The notes: generated from the letters alone by a model not told the origin. Counted from the stretch's first letter, positions 46,312 through 59,694 are shown. The stretch is 64,000 bases of DNA from Heterostelium album PN500 (GCF_000004825.1 NW_008805064.1:2542001-2606000); one strand, 5' to 3'. A program made the numbers and translations.

Positions 46312-49300
46312 TTAATCTATTTTAATTCTCTCTAAAATTGGTGCTATGCCTTGTTTTTCAGAATTAACAAACAGTTCAATAATTTCATTGTATTTCTTCA
46401 ATCGTTTAGCATAGAGTGTACTATTGACTGTAGAGAGTCTCTGGCAATCGATTCTGTTGTATTTTTGTTGGTGCTCAACTAAACTTTGTGCTCTCAAGAG
46501 AACATCATTGGGAACTCCAGCAAGATATGCACATGATAATCCAAAACTACAATATGATTTGGTTTGAATTATTCTTAAAAAATAAATTAAGTTAATTAGT
46601 TTTTTCAATCAGCAACATTAAACAAACTAAATTATACTTGTAAAGTGGTATAAATGTGTCAAATGTAATATTGTTGTTTGTGTTTGAGTTGGCTTTCTCA
46701 ATAAGAAATTGAGTAGAGTTGAAAGAAATTCTATCTGCATGTTTCTCTGAAATCAATTTAAATATTTCATAGAAATGAGTGCTCAATAGTATTTTGGGTG
46801 ATCTATCTTTAACTATAAAGTGTATTATCAAACCATATAATAGTGAAATTCCATCTTGTGGTATTGTTCCTTTTCCATACTCTAGAGTATTAAGTGGAGG
46901 GTGTTAGTCAATTTTAATTATGAAATATATAAATATTTTACCATCAATTAAAAGAAGTGAGTTGGAGGTTGCGAATTTGGTCATTTGGGCAACTTGTTTA
47001 CAGTCAATCATAAAAGATGATTCTGAAATTGAGTTGCTTTCTCTAGTTGAGATTCTAGTAAATATCTTGTCACACAAAGATATATTGGCACTCTCTGCAG
47101 GTACGAAGCAGCCAAGATGAGCTAAATAAACAATGATTCCAACCTGTTTTAAATAAATAGATTTTCCACTTTGATTTGGTCCAGTTATTATCATTGTTGA
47201 TTTTGATTCTGATAAATTTGTTAATTGACTATCTTTAGAGTTAATGGTGATATATTTATATTTACCAGTAAGTTCAGTGTCATTTGGTATAAAAGTGTTT
47301 GTACATAGTTCTTGTAATGGATGTCTACCATTTTTTATTTCCAAAATACTCTCAGAGTTGATGGTAGGTCTGACAAAGTTGGATTCCTTTGATACAATGG
47401 CCATAGAAATGATGGCATCCAACTCTGAACAATAATTTGAAACTTCAATGAGAGCATTGGAAATCTTTAAAATTTCATCGATAACAACTCTCTGAATCCT
47501 TCCTTCAATATCCAATATATCATTATGAATATCACCAAAATAATCATCCAATTCTTTTGTTTTTTGATTTTGAAAGTAAATATATTGTGATGTCTGAAAC
47601 TATGATATTTAATTTAAAAAAATAAATTAATTAAATTCCAAAAAAATAGAACAATAATAATTATTAGCTAATAGCTTACAATAAAATCTAATCCTTTTAA
47701 ATCTTTTTGTTGAGGTAATGGATAGTTTGGATTGATTGGCACACAAATTAGACATCCTAATTGTGGGTAATAAACAAAGTGAAATGATGTAATCCATGGA
47801 ATGCCTCCAAAATATGATTTCTCCTCTTCACCGCTTTGAGTCTTTTTTAAAAAAAAATGAATGAGAAATTAATTAATTAATTTAAATAAAAAACTTACCA
47901 AGATTGAACCCATTGAGTTATAAACTTCTCTAAGTTTATCTAATTGACTATCTATTCCATATTTAATATTTAATACATTCTTATGTAAATCATCTATAAT
48001 AAATGTATTTTCGTATTGTTGTAATAATGTTATTATTGGTTCTAATGATAGTGTCACTATCTGCATAAAAAATAATTAATAGGAAATACTAAAAGAAATA
48101 TATTATTATTATTATTACCTTTACTAAAAATGAAATAGTTGGAGAATTCTGTTCAATTAATATTCCAATTCTCAAGAATGATTGTAAGCTCTTTATTTTT
48201 TAATAATGTTCTAGTTTTTTTTTTTTTTTTTTTGTTTATTAGAATTATTTTTAAATAAACTTACCGTATATATATTAATTAAATATCTTTCTGGGTTTTG
48301 AGATAAGCTTTAATCTAAGTTAATAAAGTTGTTTGGTTATTTCGTATAAGTTAATACATTACTTTAACTTGTTTAAAATCATATGTAAATCTTTGATGTT
48401 GGATAGACAACCAACCAAACTCAAAGTCAACGGAGTATTTGAGTTATCGGTAAAGTATGATATGAGATCATATCTCTCTTCGATGATCTCTCTATTGCGT
48501 GGAGGTCTCATAAACCATGACTTTAACTTTCTTTTACCAATAACAGACTTTGTTCTATTCAGAATCCCAAACAAAGATAGTCCTTCCTTTGAATTACCAA
48601 CCGAATAGCAACTTGGGTGGCTAAATTTAACCATTAATAAAAGTAATCATATTACATGGATAGAATACATACTTTTCATTTGCAAAAATTTGTAAAGAAT
48701 ATAAAGAGTTTGTATTAATACTCAAGAATTGATCACTGTTTGAATAGTATTAATATTAAGATGTGTTAGTAGTAAAACTGATTATATTAATATAAAAGAT
48801 ATCTATACATACAAAGAGAAACAGATAATTTCATTTAGTTTGAAATTCTCTAATGTTTCGAATTCATCAAGAGCAAGATACTTTGGAAGATAAACCAATA
48901 GACCACCAATTGCTTTAATCTATAAGATGATAAACATTATTAGTATTGGTTAAAGGTTTTTAATTATCTAATTTAGTTTACCATTTCACTTTGACTAAAA
49001 TCTAATATTCTCTCTAGATATAGTTGCTTTTGATGAAAGTCATTGCTGTCAATTGGTAACTTGATGTTAAGTAGCTTGTTCTTTCCGTTGTCAAAGCTGA
49101 AATCGTTTGACTTTGAGAAATGAACGTTGAAAGACTGCCCTTCTTCCATCTTGTGCACTGCATCTATAAACTTCTCTGGCATTCTAGAGGGTATAATGAT
49201 CGTCTTTGGACATACTTGTTGTTTGACTAAAGTAATGAATGTGTTAAACAACAAAAAAAAAATAATTAAATTTATTTTGATCTCTAAATTGAAAGTTGTA

Positions 49301-49835
49301 AGGATAAATAGATGGATGAACAGTTTATGTATTATATTATAAATAATATAAAGTAGCTACCCATTGAAAGACAAGTGAAAGTGTCATCCTCCCAACATTC
49401 AGATACATATAGAATCGATAGATTCGAATCGTAATAAGCTATACCCAGTTTAAGTTTAAAATAAATGACAGCAAGAATATTATTATTCTACAATCAATCA
49501 TTTGATTTATTAGTAATAATGTTATTTAATAATAGATTGATAATTGTATGTTTGTTTGTTTGTTAATGATTTTGAAAGTAATCAAATTCTAAAATTACAT
49601 TATAGTTCATTATGTTCATTAGAGTATCATTATCATCATCTACCTGATATTCATCATTATCTATATTATATTTGGCAATGCTGTTGTTATATTGCTCATC
49701 TTTATTGAAGGGTGGTATGGGAGGTGATAATGTTGTTTCATTATTCTTATTCGCTTTGTTATTATTGTTTTTGAAGTTCAATATAATGTTATCATCAGGT
49801 TGTTCATTATCTATCCAATTATATATATTATTCAT
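46312..49835 (-). CDS. msh5: MSH5, meiotic MutS homologue, 13 exons (879 aa)
   Basis: Minus-strand exons: 49599-49835, 49361-49487, 48982-49226, 48813-48919, 48673-48735, 48363-48620, 48265-48307, 48119-48190, 47899-48060, 47680-47841, 46942-47599, 46638-46881 and 46312-46573; all phases agree and the total is 879 residues. The Asn/Asp-rich leader is followed by LGIAYYDSNLSILYVSE (MutS domain I/II-like), GLSLFGILNRTKSVIGKRKL then KSWFMRPP (the MSH5 signature), a lever/clamp region, NGRHPLQELC, Walker A TGPNQSGKSIYLKQVG, a FTRIST...SSFMIDC block, Walker B LLLIDEYGKGT and a C-terminal AGVPNDVLLRAQ. MSH5 pairs with MSH4 to stabilise meiotic crossover intermediates. The assignment rests on the MSH5-type lever and ATPase motifs. 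The exon 7 acceptor (48307) is the least certain boundary. Confidence 0.9.
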
Positions 49836-49844
49836 CTCAATCTT

Positions 49845-49881
<37 letters not shown>

Positions 49882-49952
49882 CAAAATTTTTGTGAAGATT
49901 ATAATGTTTTTGAAATTCAAAAATTGTTTTTTTTTTAATTTATTTTATTTGA

Positions 49953-50828
49953 TTAAACACCATATACTTTGATGTCTTCATTTATAACAAGAGATATTAA
50001 ATGAAAAGCTTGCAGGTGATAGGTTTGGTTTGATTTCCACGGAGTAGAAAAACACTTAAAATCTTTAAACCGTTTGTTAACATTCTCGATGATGATTATT
50101 TTCGAAGATAAGAAAGCATTGAATTCCTTTTCCAAAGGAGTAAGTGAACCGCCTCTTGGTCTCTTTATCATTGCTTTGAATGATTCTCTCTCACCTTGAT
50201 AAGATTTATCTCCAATGAATCTTTCTTTATTTTGTAGTATTTCACTTGAAAGAATTCCCTCTTCCGATCGAGCTATGTCAATGTCTGCCTTGCTTCCTGG
50301 ATATGGTCCAGACCACCAAATAATTTCACCATTGTGGATACTGCAGGTGACTTCATATTTGAAACCAAAATGCTTTTTATCTTCGTTCCAATACTTGTCA
50401 TTTTTAGTTTCATATAAACATAATGTTGTATCTGTTACAAAACGATTGAAATGATGTTTGCCTCTCTCTACATCTTTTACAGGAGGGTAGTCTTTAGTCT
50501 CATCCTATATAATAGTTAATATTTGATATTAAAATATAAATCAAATAGAATTCAAATTACTTACATAAGATAGATAATCTACTTTTTCGTAACATTGATT
50601 CAATACTTCTTTGACTATGTTTTTTACAGTTGACTCTGAACATCCATGAACCAATGAACGATCTAAATATGAAGTATAGAATCTAAGATAATTTAAACAA
50701 ATCAATATCTTAGACTCACTGCATCCAATTAGATTCATGATTGCAGACACTGAACTTTTATGAACACCAAAATGTCTTTTAAATTCTCTTTCTGAATATT
50801 GATCAAATCTAGGTGTATTTATTGTCAT
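49953..50828 (-). CDS. Harbinger-like DDE transposase, two exons (271 aa)
   Basis: Exon 1 is 50565-50828 and exon 2 is 49953-50504; the 60-bp intron is phase 0 with a GTAAGT donor. The N-terminus (EREFKRHFGVHKSSVSAIMN then LIGCSESK) is a helix-turn-helix. The catalytic part fits DDE_Tnp_4/PIF-Harbinger: first Asp in NRFVTDTTLCLYE, then EVTCSIHNGEIIWWSGPYPG SK, second Asp in FIGDKSYQG, then LTPLEKEFNAFLSSKIIIIE with the Glu. All three acidic positions and the open frame are kept, yet it is shorter than typical Harbinger transposases and I see no terminal inverted repeats. It could be a domesticated transposase or a recently inactive element. It starts 118 bp upstream of msh5 on the same strand order. 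Confidence 0.75.
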
Positions 50829-52059
50829 TTTGATTTCTTATATTTTTTAATTTATCTAGTAGTTCTTTGGATAAAAATTTATACGAGCGCAATATAGATT
50901 TAAATCAAATATTCAAACTTAATTTTAGAGTAAAGTTAAATTCCTACTTCTTATTTGGTATTTTCCAATTTATTAATTTATATGAGAAATTTTACCAAAG
51001 AAAATGAAGGGGGTAAAAAATAATTGGCAATTTTTAAGAGGGGTAATTGCAAGGTAAAAACCTATATAGGAATTTAACATTGTTTTTCTCTATTTTTATT
51101 AAGAGAAAAACCAAGATAATTAAATCATCTTCTCATATTATTTTTAATTTACAAAACCATAACAAATAATTAATATTTTAATATTTAGAAAAATGGGATC
51201 AAAAAAGTCAAAAGGTGACAATATCAAATGCAGAATCTTTATATATATGAAATTGGTTCAAAAAAAAAAAAAAAGGCCAAATTCATATAAATCTAAAGTA
51301 CATAATCCTGATCTTATAGTTAGAATATATTAAGTAAATTAGATTCTTTAGACTTGACACTACATTGGTTTTAAAATTAATATAATTAATATCAATTTAT
51401 TTTAAATTATATTATTTTTTGTACAAAGGGGGTTAAAAAAGTGTATAAACAAAGAAGTAAAATAAATATCTGTGGGGTTGTGTATTATTTATTGATTTAT
51501 TTGTTTTTTTATAAATAAAAGTAAATCGATTCTAATTTGATTGATATCAAGATTGGAATAATATAATTATTTCTCTACGGGAATTTATTTGATGACATCA
51601 TTCAGAAACACCATTTAATTGATGATTATTGTAAAATGCTGAATGATGTCATTTTTCTAATTTCAATACATTTAGCTGATGATTTAAATTATCATTATAT
51701 TTTGAATTGTGAGGAGTTATTTTTTGATGACAACAACATCTTTAAAATGACAATACTCAAATTTCATAAATTTATTGTGAAAATATCAATAAGTTTAAAT
51801 TTATTTGTCAAAAATAGTATATTTAAAACAATGAACTTGAGATCATCGAATTTATTTAATAATAACTTAACCCAATACAATATATCGCTTTCAAACACAG
51901 TGTTCTCTTCTTTAAAACAAAGAAAGTGTTTACCTACTATAAATATTAATTTTCATCCAATCATTCTGAAAAACCATCAAATCAATTTAGTATACTAAAT
52001 TAAAAACAAAAAACTAAAGACTTTAAAGTTTATTATTTACAATTAAATTTAAATTAAAA
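50829..52059. other. AT-rich 1.2-kb gap
   Basis: Apart from the foldback unit at 50935-51078 it contains only 51636-51998 (+), open for 120 codons (MLNDVIFLISIHLADDLNYH at its start). Asn/Leu/Phe-rich composition and no start context or intron support leave it doubtful. Confidence 0.4.
50935..51078. repeat. 144-bp MITE-like unit with 12-bp terminal inverted repeats
   Basis: GTTAAATTCCTA (50935-50946) is the exact reverse complement of TAGGAATTTAAC (51067-51078). Similarity between the ends fades beyond 12 bp. No clear target-site duplication is visible. It lies just upstream of the Harbinger-like gene, which could mobilise such units, but its ends cannot be linked to that transposase from this window. 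Confidence 0.45.
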
Positions 52060-52299
52060 ATGTTATTCAGTAAGTACTACTTGAATATAAACCATTTAAA
52101 TCAAAAAACAATTTATTAATTAATCTTTTTTTCAAAAATAGAATCATTAAGAAATATCCAATTCTCCTCAAACATGTCCAATTTTCAAATTTTAAATACT
52201 CATACTGTTGGATCAAGTTTGAATACTAATGGATTGGAATCTTCAGTTAATACTACAGCAACACCTGTTTTCAGTAAACCATTCTATGCTGTATGGTAA
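52060..52299 (+). CDS. Tiny two-exon protein (55 aa)
   Basis: Exon 1 is 52060-52069 (three codons plus one base), the intron is 72 bp with a GTAAGT donor, and exon 2 is 52142-52299. The product begins MLFKSLRNIQFSSNMSN and ends KPFYAVW. The architecture is the same as at 9965-10231. A second AATAG-AATCATT acceptor-like sequence at about 52325, followed by about 30 open codons ending LNSKF, may be a relic of a duplicated second exon. Family and function unknown. Confidence 0.55.
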
Positions 52300-52646
52300 A
52301 AAACAGTAAAGATAAAATATTAACAATAGAATCATTTGATCAAATTTCAGTCATTCCAAGAGAAAAACAAAAAGGTTCACATGATAGATTATATTTCTAT
52401 CTAAATTCTAAATTTTAAATATTTAGTTTTTGTATTCAAGTAACCTATTCATTCAGTTCTTCTTCCCATTGAAAATTTTACTATTTTAATCACATTTAAA
52501 GTAAAATTAATATATATATTAATTTAATATTAAGATTAAAATTGATAAAATTTAAATAAAATTAATTTATTTAACATTAAATTACTATAAATACTATTAT
52601 TTTACTTTTTTTTTTAATTAAATATTTGTATAATTTACAAATGATA
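52300..52646. other. Spacer
   Basis: AT-rich. It includes the possible second-exon relic mentioned for the gene at 52060. Otherwise nothing is seen. Confidence 0.4.
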
Positions 52647-53854
52647 TTAAAAGCACTTTCTATGAACTAAAGTTGGACCAATTTCATCATACTCCTCTCT
52701 TGTCATGATCATTTGTTTGAATCGTGGGTGTGCTACCAAGAGTGAACCACCTATCCAAGCAGAGTATTTTCTCTCGGGTGGTGCAATTACTCTTATCTTT
52801 GTGCCTTTTGGCGCCAGTGCTGTCAGCTCTTTACTCAATCTCTGTGGCAAACCAGGGAACATCGTGTTTCCACCTGACAGTACAACATTACTAAACATTG
52901 CTGATTGAATATCTTTATCGCACTTATTAATTGAATTGAAGATAGCTTTATGAATACCAACCGTCTCAAATTCAATTAGTGACGGATCGAACAGTGGTTC
53001 CGTACATTTGAACCGTTCCAAACCGATCGTAAGTACCTGTTTATCTGGTAGATCAAATGATTTCTCTAGATCATTAGAATGCTCTGCCAGCAATTGCTGC
53101 TCAGCTTCAAAGTCAAGTGCAACATATGCCAGTTTCTCTTTGATCTCATGATAGATATCACGTTCCGATGTTCCCGTAAGAGACCAACCTCGTTCCGTTA
53201 ACAATTTTATCATATAGTTTGTGAGACAGTCACCTCCAAAACCTAAACGTGTGATGGCGTGTGACAATGCATATCCTTCGTATATAGGAACAATGTGTGT
53301 CACGTTATGACCAGATTCCACTACGACACCAGTCGATCGACCAGATGCATACAACGACAGAACTGGCTGTGTTGCAATGTACAACGCTGGCACGTTGAAG
53401 GTTTCAAACATGATCTGTGTCATCTTTTCACGATGTGCTTTCGGATTGAATGGTACCTCTGTGAGTAGAACGGTGTGTTCCTCAGGGGCACATCTAAGTT
53501 CATTGAAGAAGACATGATTCCAAAGTTTCTCCATATCATCCCAGTTGTAAACGATTCCATGTGCCACCGGGTACTTCAATACACATATTCCACGTTTAGA
53601 TATAGCCTCATCTCCAACGTAGCTATCTTTAACATTCATACCCACCATAAACGTGATGTTTCTAGGTTTACCAACCACTGTAGGTATTACAATCCTTGGT
53701 GAATCATCTCCTTCAAAACCTGCCTTAAATAAATATGATCCCTGTGCAACCAAACATTACAATAAATGTGTATTTTATATTAATTATCTAAAATCAACTA
53801 TTAATAAGATCTTTTATATACATTATCTAAAATTAAAGCAAATTCCTCATCCAT
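52647..53854 (-). CDS. Divergent actin paralogue, two exons (375 aa)
   Basis: Exon 1 (53822-53854) encodes [11 protein letters not shown] and exon 2 (52647-53741) begins [13 protein letters not shown], so splicing an 80-bp intron rebuilds a full-length actin of 375 residues. Conserved parts: [76 protein letters not shown] and the HRKCF end. Many usually invariant positions differ: [33 protein letters not shown] in place of the nucleotide-loop [20 protein letters not shown] for LAGRDLTDYL. It is therefore a divergent actin rather than an Arp. Altered nucleotide-loop residues suggest changed ATP handling or polymerisation. Confidence 0.9.
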
Positions 53855-54071
53855 TTATGACTTTATATATATACTTTGTTAACAACAAAATCAAAAAAAT
53901 AAACTTAATCAGATTTGTTATTTATTTTTAGATTTTTTTTTTTTTTTTTTTGGAGTAACTTGATAGAGATTTATGAAAAGAAGTTGGAGTGTTGACACTA
54001 AAAAATTGTTGTCACTTTTGGATTTAATTGTTGTTGTTTATTTTTGATTAAATATTAAAGATATTTCACCC

Positions 54072-57000
54072 CTAATATTTTTCACTAATACTTCCTTTTA
54101 ACCATGCAATATAAAGTTGTTTTAGGAAGGACTTTCTAAGCTCAAGATTATCTTTGATTCTGGTGGATGCTTCACCAAATTTGTTAAAATAGAGATTTGA
54201 TTGTTCAACTATTTTGTTTTCAATTGATGAATGCACAGTTAGTGTTGACTCTGTAACATGTAAATACAATCCAATTCCATGTGAACAAATTGTTGTATGA
54301 AGAACCATAGCAGTTTCTTTTTCTTTATCATATTTAACACTATTTCCACAGAAGAGGCATATACCCTTTGGTGTATTTGCATTGACTGTAGATTCAACGT
54401 GTTTAACAAAGAAATCCTATGAAATTAAAATATAATTAGAAATGGGTGTACAAAGTTATTATTAATTTAAAATGTTTTTTGTAAGTTATACTTACAACGT
54501 ATTTCTGAGGTAGATCAATAAATTTCGGGGTCACAGGAGGAAGAGAAAAGGAAAGGAAATGATATTTGAATTTAGAAAAATTCTTATCTTGGTACAAAAA
54601 GTTTGGAAGTACCTCTCTCCAATTGGGAAGCTCAAGTGATTTCAGCAGAAACTCTACAGATGAGAATGTTTCCAATGTGATTGGGACTTGATGTTGGTCA
54701 ATGTTGAGTGGTTTTTCAAAATTTGTTGTAACGCAATGTTTGAAAAGCAGTGACTTTCTCAAGAATGGAGTTAATGCTTCATCCAATGTATTGGCAACCT
54801 TGGCATAGGTTTCTTTTTGATCTCCATCAGAATCCTCAATGAATTTAATGAACGATTCCATATTGCCTTTATACCAATCATCTCCTTGTTTATCTGTCAT
54901 TCTACCGCTGGGGGTTATCAATCTCTTGATGGCATTTGAAAATACAATAAAAATCAAACGCTCATATGCTTTTCTAATCTGTAGCTTTGAATCTGAGGAA
55001 TCGTTGTTGTTGAGGTAATGGTTGTAAGTTGCCAAAATGAAAGGATCGTAATCGGCAGAGGAATCTCCCCAGAGATCGAACGGTCCGGTATTCTCCAAAT
55101 CTACGAATGTCTTTATATTGAAATAGAGAAGTCTTAATGTTTTCAATCTTCTCTGGAATTCAGTTTCACTGAATACATAATATGGCACATCATATTCTTC
55201 ATTATAGTAATCTATAAGACGCGAAGTTACTTCGATACTCTCGATCAGAGTCAATGGATATTTCCATAGAAACTGTTGAACATGCTTTTCTGTAATGTCC
55301 GGCTCAGATCTGAAAACGGTATCACAGACGATAATGATTTCCATGCAGTCTTTTTGAATGTCTTTGTTGCGACTTTGGTTATCAATAGGCAAGAGAATAC
55401 AAGACACTCTGTTGCACAATGGACATTTAAAGAAAGTTCCAGGTGTTACAAAGCTATCAATACATGACTTGTGAACATAGTGATCACAACATCTTACATT
55501 CAACGGATATCCAAGTTGAGATAAAAACAATTTTTCATCTACATTCTGAGGGTCGGTTGTAGATGTATAGTAAATCGCTCCGGTATCTGTATATTCCTTT
55601 TCTACTTCCAAAGGTACAGCAGGATAATGCTTGAGAATGGTTTGTCTCTTGGATAGAGAACCTGTATGGCTTCCCTCAACTCCTCCGATGGCACAGAGTG
55701 GATCGGAACTGGAATTACGTGAACTCTTACAGGAGAGACATACAATGGCGTTGGCCTCAGTATCAGCGTTGCTAGATTCTTCATTGTCAAATTGGTCATT
55801 GTTCTGAAGGAATTGGAGTTGTTGTTGCATCATCTTCTCTTTGATCATCATTTGTCTCTTGAGTGATTCCTCCTTCTTGATTCTCTCTTCTTTTTCTGTC
55901 TCAATGTTGATTACCTCATCGATAGACATCTTACGGTTGGTGAAATATTGATTGACACTTGAATCGAATTCATTGACCGAAATCAACAAGTTGCAAATTA
56001 AATTCTTCTTGCTGATAAACTTGTGTTTGCACTCGATAATTTCAAATAGATCAGTTACCAAATCAAAGATACTGATTGGTTTGATGGTATTTGAAGTGCT
56101 GTCGACAATAACTTGATATGGTTGAACAATATTCAAAATTGAAATTGGTTTCTCCATTTGTTGATTGTTGTTGTTATTTTCATTCAATAGATAGCTCTTG
56201 AAAGTTGATCTAATGTTTGAAACTTCATCATATCGAAGAGTATTCATTGTTGATTCTTTAAAGTTTCTCATTGCCATCGACAATAAATAGAGAATATGGT
56301 TGGCAGCTTGATCCAATTCACTTTGATTGTTGGTTGGTGATGGTATAAAGTATTCAGAATCCTTAAAGTTTGACAATGATTCGAATTTAACTTTCATCTG
56401 GTAGCTTGGATGGACGAATGACAACAATGTTGAGAATGCGATCTGGTAGATCAATGGTTCATCAAACAATTGATTGACTGCCGATAGATTTGGATGAAGT
56501 GCATCTAATTTACATGGCAATGGGAACGTCGAATATTCACTCTTTTGATATTCGTGATACTTTTCTAGTGTTGATTCCGGAGTGCTACGTAAATGATATG
56601 GGTAGTAATAATCATAACGATCGAAATACTCTGGTTTCAAAGAATGTTTCTTGGAAGCACCAGATACAGTTGAAACTTCTTGGATTGCTTTCTCAACATC
56701 ACTCTCCAGATGTCTACTATAGAAATCTCTTCTATTAATTACCAATTTTGAATGATATTCAACACTGTCAAACAATGATTGAATGATACTATATCTAACT
56801 TCTTCATAACTGTGCATTGAGCTCTTTCTGAATTGTAATACTCTGATTACCAATGTCAATAAATCATTCAAACAATGTGGATATTCCTCTGTTATAAGAA
56901 AATATAAAAAAGTCAGTTACTATATTGCAAATGTAAATGTAAATTTAATATTTTTTTAATTTACTTACTTGTTGATTTATAGTTTGAAGTAAAAGTACTG

Positions 57001-59307
57001 ATGAGAACATTCAAAAAGTAGTTTGGACCAAGAAGAATAGATGAATATTGGATATTGAAAAGATCGTTCTGCAAGAATGACCATAGATGAAAGGATTTAA
57101 ACTCTTCAACATTCAAATTCTTTTGCCAATAGCGATTCTGGAATTGTGATACCAAAACAATTGGCAAAAGAGATTCACTGACAATACTTAACAATTGTTT
57201 GTTGTTGATCAAAGATTTGATTTCTGATTGGTTATAATCGGAACCATTGATCATACTCAATATTAAAATACCAATCAATCTATTCAATGGACTATGAATA
57301 GATACTGTATCAACACCATTAAAAATATCGTTCGATGGTAATTCATAACTTTAAAACAAAACAAAAATATTAGAAAACTTGTTATTTCTCTTTCCAATGG
57401 TATAGTAACTTACTTATTGAACGTAAAATATTTCTTGTTAGAGAAATTCATGTGGTCAAGTATAAGTGATATATACTTTGTTGGATTTACTAATAATATT
57501 TTTTGCTAGTTAGAATATATCTAATATTTTAAAATTAATTTGGAAAAATAACTTACATTTTAATTGTTTAAGTTTCTCAAAGAATTTATTCAAAGCATCC
57601 AACATATCACTTTCAATCGAAATGGATGAACCCATAATTGGTAGTTCAAAAGGTAAGGCAACGTCTAATGCTCTTGTGATAGGAATAAATCCCTGAATAT
57701 CACCAAGTAGACTGAGGAACTTGTTTATAATAAAATCATTGTTGTATGCATATTCCGTGACCTGTTGATGTCTAAAGTATCTGGTAAGATATTGGCTGTC
57801 AGTAAACTTGGACATGAACTCTTCAAATGATAAACGCTCACTACGATTGGACAGGTCATAGGTAAATCTATGTTCAAAACAAGATTGCTAATTTAGAAAA
57901 GTAGTAGACATATTATTAAAATTAGATCTTATTTCAATAAATGGCAATCTTTATATTTAAAGTACTTACAATTTGAGTCAAAATAGTGATAATAATGTTG
58001 CTCTTTGAATAACCTGTTGCGAATGGAACAACAATAGATGGTACCTCATACATTTGACAAGTCAAATATGATAGTCCAACGGATATGGCAGCAATATTGG
58101 GTTCCAATTTTGAATAGTACTTGAGAAACTCATCACACATAACAATCTTGAATAGAGGATTACCCATCAATGATAAGAACAGAACTTTAACTTGACTGAG
58201 GAACAATGGTCTCAATTTGATATATTGAAGCAGAATTAAAATTGGACTTTTGCTGGAAATGGGTGGCATCAACTTGGTATCAAGCTCAGTGTCACCAGTT
58301 GTTTGGAATGGAAGTGGTTGTGGTTTATGAAGATCAAAACAGGTGGCATCCAATGTCTGCAAGGTGAATTCCTCAGAGAGAATATGAGATAATGGATAGG
58401 ATTGGGTCGATACCTCTTCAATCCATTGGATAATAACAGCGAGACGTTCTTTTTTATCCATCTTTTCAGACTCGGAAATAGTAATATCTTCTTGGGCTTG
58501 AATTTCACTCAATGTGAAATCAATTAGGAATCGAACGAACAAATGTAGTCTCTTTCTTACTTCCGGTTCCAAAAGTTTGGGTGGATAGGTTGGCTTGTCA
58601 TGGAGGAAGTGATCAGAGCAGAAACCACTGGTTTTCCAGATGTCTGGGTTACCACAATCACAGCAACCGCCTTGCGATGAATTCTCAATGATGATTTCAT
58701 GATCGGTATGTTCACCTTTCTTGAAACAATCAACACAGATACAACCGAGAGCATTCTCTTCACAGTTTAGGCAACGAACGTATACTCCACCATTATCCCA
58801 CTATTTATATAAAATAATGATTATAATTAATATTTTCAAACAGAATAAATCAGATCGATCAATAAAATAACTAACCTCATACTTGCAATAAGGGAATTTG
58901 TAGAGTTCAGTTCCAACCAACTCGAGTAGCGACTCTTTGATATTGAGAAACTCTTGGATTAGTGAGCTAATGTCACTTTTGGAGGTGATCTTTTTGAGGG
59001 CTTCAGTGTAGGCACCAAAAGTGAATTCATCGGCACCATACTCTGGTACTCCTAATTTAGGTGTGGTTACAGCAGAGTTACCCAATAGTGCTCCGAGGAA
59101 GTATTGGTAGGAATTGATGAACTTCTGCTGGTGGTCATCAAATGAGAGGGCATCAGCCATAACATTAGGATCGAGTGAATCGGCTGCATCTTGAATCAAT
59201 CTAGAAAGATTCGAAAACAAGTTCGTCATGTAATCACCACCAACTTCATCCTCCTCTCCCACCTGATACTCCTCATGACCTTCATCATTAGGTTCTAATC
59301 TATCCAT
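54072..59307 (-). CDS. UBR-box/RING E3 ubiquitin ligase, copy A, seven exons (1595 aa)
   Basis: Exons on the minus strand: 58876-59307, 57970-58800, 57557-57887, 57414-57489, 56969-57348, 54496-56888 and 54072-54416; phases consistent. The UBR zinc box is in exon 2: CLNCEENALGCICVDCF, HTDHEI, GCCDCGN and FCSDHF, preceded by PYCKYE at the exon 1 end. A long helical middle follows, then a UBR-type RING in exon 6 (IVCLSCKSSRN ... CCDHYVHKSCID ... FKCPLCNRVSC) and a cysteine-rich C-terminal cap (ICLFCGN ... CSHGIGLYL). The order UBR-RING-cap matches UBR1/UBR2/UBR3-type ligases, which ubiquitinate proteins, in UBR1/2 by N-degron. Whether this one reads N-degrons cannot be told. It is a tandem paralogue of the gene starting at 59695. 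Confidence 0.9.
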
Positions 59308-59694
59308 TGATTTTTTATTTTATAATTATATATTTTACAACAAAACAATAAATTTAATAATAGTGATAATAAAGAATGTTTAATATTATGTTAAAAAATT
59401 AAATTAAAAATGAATTTTCCAATGAGGGAATCATGATGGTTCAAAATATCTTTAAAAAATTAAAAATTTAATTGTTTTTTTGATTTATCATTTTTCAAAA
59501 GATATTTTTATTTGCAATCAATTAGTTTAATTTTTGGTTTTTTTATTTAATATCTAATGGGTTACAAAATGGGTTATAGTTATGTTTTGATTAGGTGTTT
59601 GTTTTCAAAATCAAGATATAAATAGGAAAAAATAATGAAATTGATTATCTTATTTATTTAAATTTTTAGAGTTGAATTGGTAATTTACACATCA
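59308..59694. other. Spacer between tandem UBR ligases
   Basis: AT-rich, about 390 bp, holding the promoter of copy A and the 3' UTR of copy B. No gene seen. Confidence 0.6.

Noticed and set aside
48119-48307. Suspected frameshift in msh5 between exons 7 and 8
   Set aside because: A recount of the TA-rich end of exon 7 (48265-48307) shows phase 0, and all 13 exons then give one 879-codon frame.
51636-51998. 120-codon plus-strand frame
   Set aside because: Asn/Leu/Phe-rich with no family, splice or context support. Such frames occur by chance in T/A-rich dictyostelid spacers.
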